16,550 nucleotides of DNA, from the NCBI GenBank assembly GCA_025355595.1, contig JANXZI010000624.1:1-16550 (forward strand). The letters run 5' to 3'. Shown here one piece after another: positions 15,255-16,550 of this stretch. The position numbers were made by a program, and so were the translations under genes. Source of the DNA: Spartobacteria bacterium. Its GTDB lineage: Bacteria > Verrucomicrobiota > Verrucomicrobiia > Chthoniobacterales > Chthoniobacteraceae. Numbering within the stretch: position 1 is the first letter of the stretch; every line of letters starts with the position of its first letter. The notes under the pieces are model-generated. The model had not been told where the DNA came from. It did no database searches and worked only from the letters and a program-made list of their open reading frames with translations.

Positions 15255-15947
15255 CTACTCGATCCGCTTGAGTGAGACGATCCGCAGGCCGCCGCGCGTC
15301 TCGCGCAAGGTGAACGCCACATCTTCCGTGAGCGCGGGCGGCTGTCTGGTGGGATTGCTCACCTCGGTCCGGATGCGAGCCGTGACGATGACCTCCCCGT
15401 TTCGCGTGGGATTCGCTGTCGCGATGCGATTGATCAGGGTGTAACGCCGCCGCGGCCATCGCTCGTTTTCACGCAGGTGCTCCGCGCGGACAAAGGCGCG
15501 CTCGACTTCGCCGTCGTCGAAATAATTGACTGTATCGGCAAAAAGTCTCATCTCGCGATTCATGTCGTCGCCCATCCGCGCGGCAAGATATTGCTGCACC
15601 ACCGCGCACCCTTTCTCAGCCAGCGGATCGGAGGGGGCAGCTTGGATTCCCAACGAGCGCAGTGTGTCGCTGTCGAGCTGGCCGCTCTGATCGATGCCCT
15701 TGAGTTCCTGGAGCCGCCGGATGGCCGCGGTGCTGGTCGCGGACTGGCGCCCGTCGATGGGGCCAAAGTAAAGCTTCCGCGCGCGGAGTTCCTGCTGGAC
15801 GGAGCGGAGGACATCGTTGCCGAAAGCCTGTCCGCCGAGCAGCAGCAGGAGCACCACCGCGCGAGCCAAGGTTCGCGCACCGGAACGAGCGCGCCGGGTC
15901 TTGGGAGATGCACGCCGGGAGTCGCGAAAAAATTCCCTCGTCGTCAT
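15255..15947 (-). CDS. Secreted protein with peptidoglycan-binding and NTF2-like domains
   Basis: The 230-residue product has a long basic N-terminal region and a hydrophobic core (VVLLLLLGGQAFG, 31-43), so it is probably exported or anchored. Residues about 45-101 form a PG_binding_1 repeat: LRSVQQELRARKLYFGPIDG (47-66), then AAIRRLQELKGI (74-85), and DTLRSLGI (94-101) at its end. Residues about 115-230 resemble an NTF2/SnoaL-like cone: RLFADTVNYFDDGEV (134-148), ERWPRRRYTLI (162-172) and strand-rich VIVTARIRTEV. The binding domain suggests contact with the cell wall in the periplasm; the NTF2-like part may bind a small ligand or another protein. It lies 27 bases after the sulfatase stop and 3 bases before the kinase start on the same strand. 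No enzyme activity can be assigned. Confidence 0.82.
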   Translation of the reverse strand: MTTREFFRDSRRASPKTRRARSGARTLARAVVLLLLLGGQAFGNDVLRSVQQELRARKLYFGPIDGRQSATSTAAIRRLQELKGIDQSGQLDSDTLRSLGIQAAPSDPLAEKGCAVVQQYLAARMGDDMNREMRLFADTVNYFDDGEVERAFVRAEHLRENERWPRRRYTLINRIATANPTRNGEVIVTARIRTEVSNPTRQPPALTEDVAFTLRETRGGLRIVSLKRIE

Positions 15948-15974
15948 GCAGGCGGGCTCAATGCGACCGATGAA

Positions 15975-16550
15975 TCACGGGTTCGTGAGATTCGGCGACC
16001 ATGTGCCTTCCTTGATCTCCGGCATCTTGCCGTCGGCGGGGAAGGTGGTCTTCACGGCTTCGCGCAGCTTTGCGGAAAGCTCGGCGACGGTCGCGGCGTG
16101 CGCGGGAATTTCCGCGAGGTTCGCTTGCTCCTTCGGGTCCTTGTCGTGGTCGTAAAGCTCGCGTCCTTGCTTGCCGTCGTCCCACTCGGTGTAGCGCCAC
16201 CGCGCGGTGCGCAGCGTGTAGCCGATGAAGCGCCCGACGTTATCGCCGGTCGCCGCGCTTGCGCCGAAGCGTTTGATGCCGCCGCCGCGCACGACTTCGC
16301 TGAGCGCCCAGCCGCGGCCCGTCGCGTTCGTGTCTTTCAAAATCGGTGCGAGACTTTGGCCCTGGAGATTGGCGGGGGCTTTCACGCCGCAGAGTTCCGT
16401 GAGCGTGGGATAGAGATCGATCAGTCCAACCGGTGTCGCGGCGACGCCCGGCTTCGCCACTCCGGGGCCGGCGATGATGAGCGGCACGCGCGTGCTTTCC
16501 TCGAAGAGACTCTGCTTCTGCCACAGCCCATGCTCGCCGAGGTGATAGCC
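15975..16550 (-). CDS. S1-type sulfatase, C-terminal part (cut by window edge)
   Basis: The last 191 residues of a formylglycine-type (S1) sulfatase are present; the gene continues past the right edge, so the catalytic Cys/Ser motif is not visible. The reading frame runs unbroken through the edge at 16550. GYHLGEHGLW at its start is the conserved region of iduronate-2-sulfatase-like and choline-sulfatase-like enzymes; a sequence beginning TRVPLIIAGPG follows, then LIDLYPTLTELCGV and ELYDHDKDPKEQANLA near the end, all typical of this family. Such enzymes remove sulfate from polysaccharides or small sulfate esters, usually outside the cytoplasm. The substrate cannot be told from this part. It may head a transcript with the following peptidoglycan-binding protein and hybrid kinase genes. 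Confidence 0.93.
   Translation of the reverse strand, partial: GYHLGEHGLWQKQSLFEESTRVPLIIAGPGVAKPGVAATPVGLIDLYPTLTELCGVKAPANLQGQSLAPILKDTNATGRGWALSEVVRGGGIKRFGASAATGDNVGRFIGYTLRTARWRYTEWDDGKQGRELYDHDKDPKEQANLAEIPAHAATVAELSAKLREAVKTTFPADGKMPEIKEGTWSPNLTNP

Noticed and set aside
13131..15275. A 714-codon open frame on the plus strand opposite the hybrid kinase
   Set aside because: The minus strand has every kinase and receiver motif. The plus frame shows no domain and is a reverse-strand shadow.
1..16550. CRISPR array, insertion sequence with transposase, toxin-antitoxin or phage-defence genes
   Set aside because: No regularly spaced repeats, no transposase motifs, and no small gene pairs or nuclease/defence motifs could be recognised on either strand.

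Overview
The base composition is high in G+C by eye, and coding regions favour G or C at third codon positions. The gene content includes a PQQ-like propeller protein that opens with the W-P-x-F-R-G-P signature, an S1-type sulfatase, many secreted proteins and lipoproteins, a KirBac channel and a CHASE4-like hybrid kinase. Together these suggest a Gram-negative, PVC-type bacterium, most likely a soil or aquatic verrucomicrobial lineage. That placement is inferred from gene style; no marker gene is present to confirm it.

Left part (1-2759). The first 906 bases hold no gene I can assign, only a weak reading frame interrupted by one stop and a short direct repeat. A clear tRNA-Leu(UAG) lies at 907-988. 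It is followed by a lipoprotein of unknown function (1170-1877), an imperfect palindromic repeat (1931-1994) and a secreted protein of unknown function (2049-2759).

Centre-left (2893-7414). A KirBac-type potassium channel is convergent with a secreted PQQ-like propeller protein that carries two EF-hand calcium sites. Divergent from the latter is a large secreted HEAT-repeat protein with a beta-rich N-terminal domain.

Centre (7482-9798). pxpB, pxpC and pxpA overlap by 10 and 4 bases and form a tight 5-oxoprolinase operon that recycles pyroglutamate to glutamate. A palindromic element starts inside the pxpA stop codon.

Centre-right (9975-13056). The most notable gene is a single-chain fusion of a BadF/GlcNAc-kinase-type sugar kinase with a MurNAc-6-phosphate etherase (MurQ). 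It appears to join two consecutive steps of peptidoglycan amino-sugar recycling. Two lipoproteins follow, a glycine-zipper protein and a coiled-coil protein, translationally coupled through an ATGA overlap.

Right part (minus strand, 16550 down to 13062). A truncated sulfatase is followed after 27 bases by a secreted protein with a peptidoglycan-binding domain and an NTF2-like domain. After 3 more bases comes a membrane hybrid histidine kinase with a periplasmic sensor and a C-terminal receiver. The cell envelope is a recurring theme here: cell-wall sugar recycling, wall binding, envelope lipoproteins and membrane sensing.
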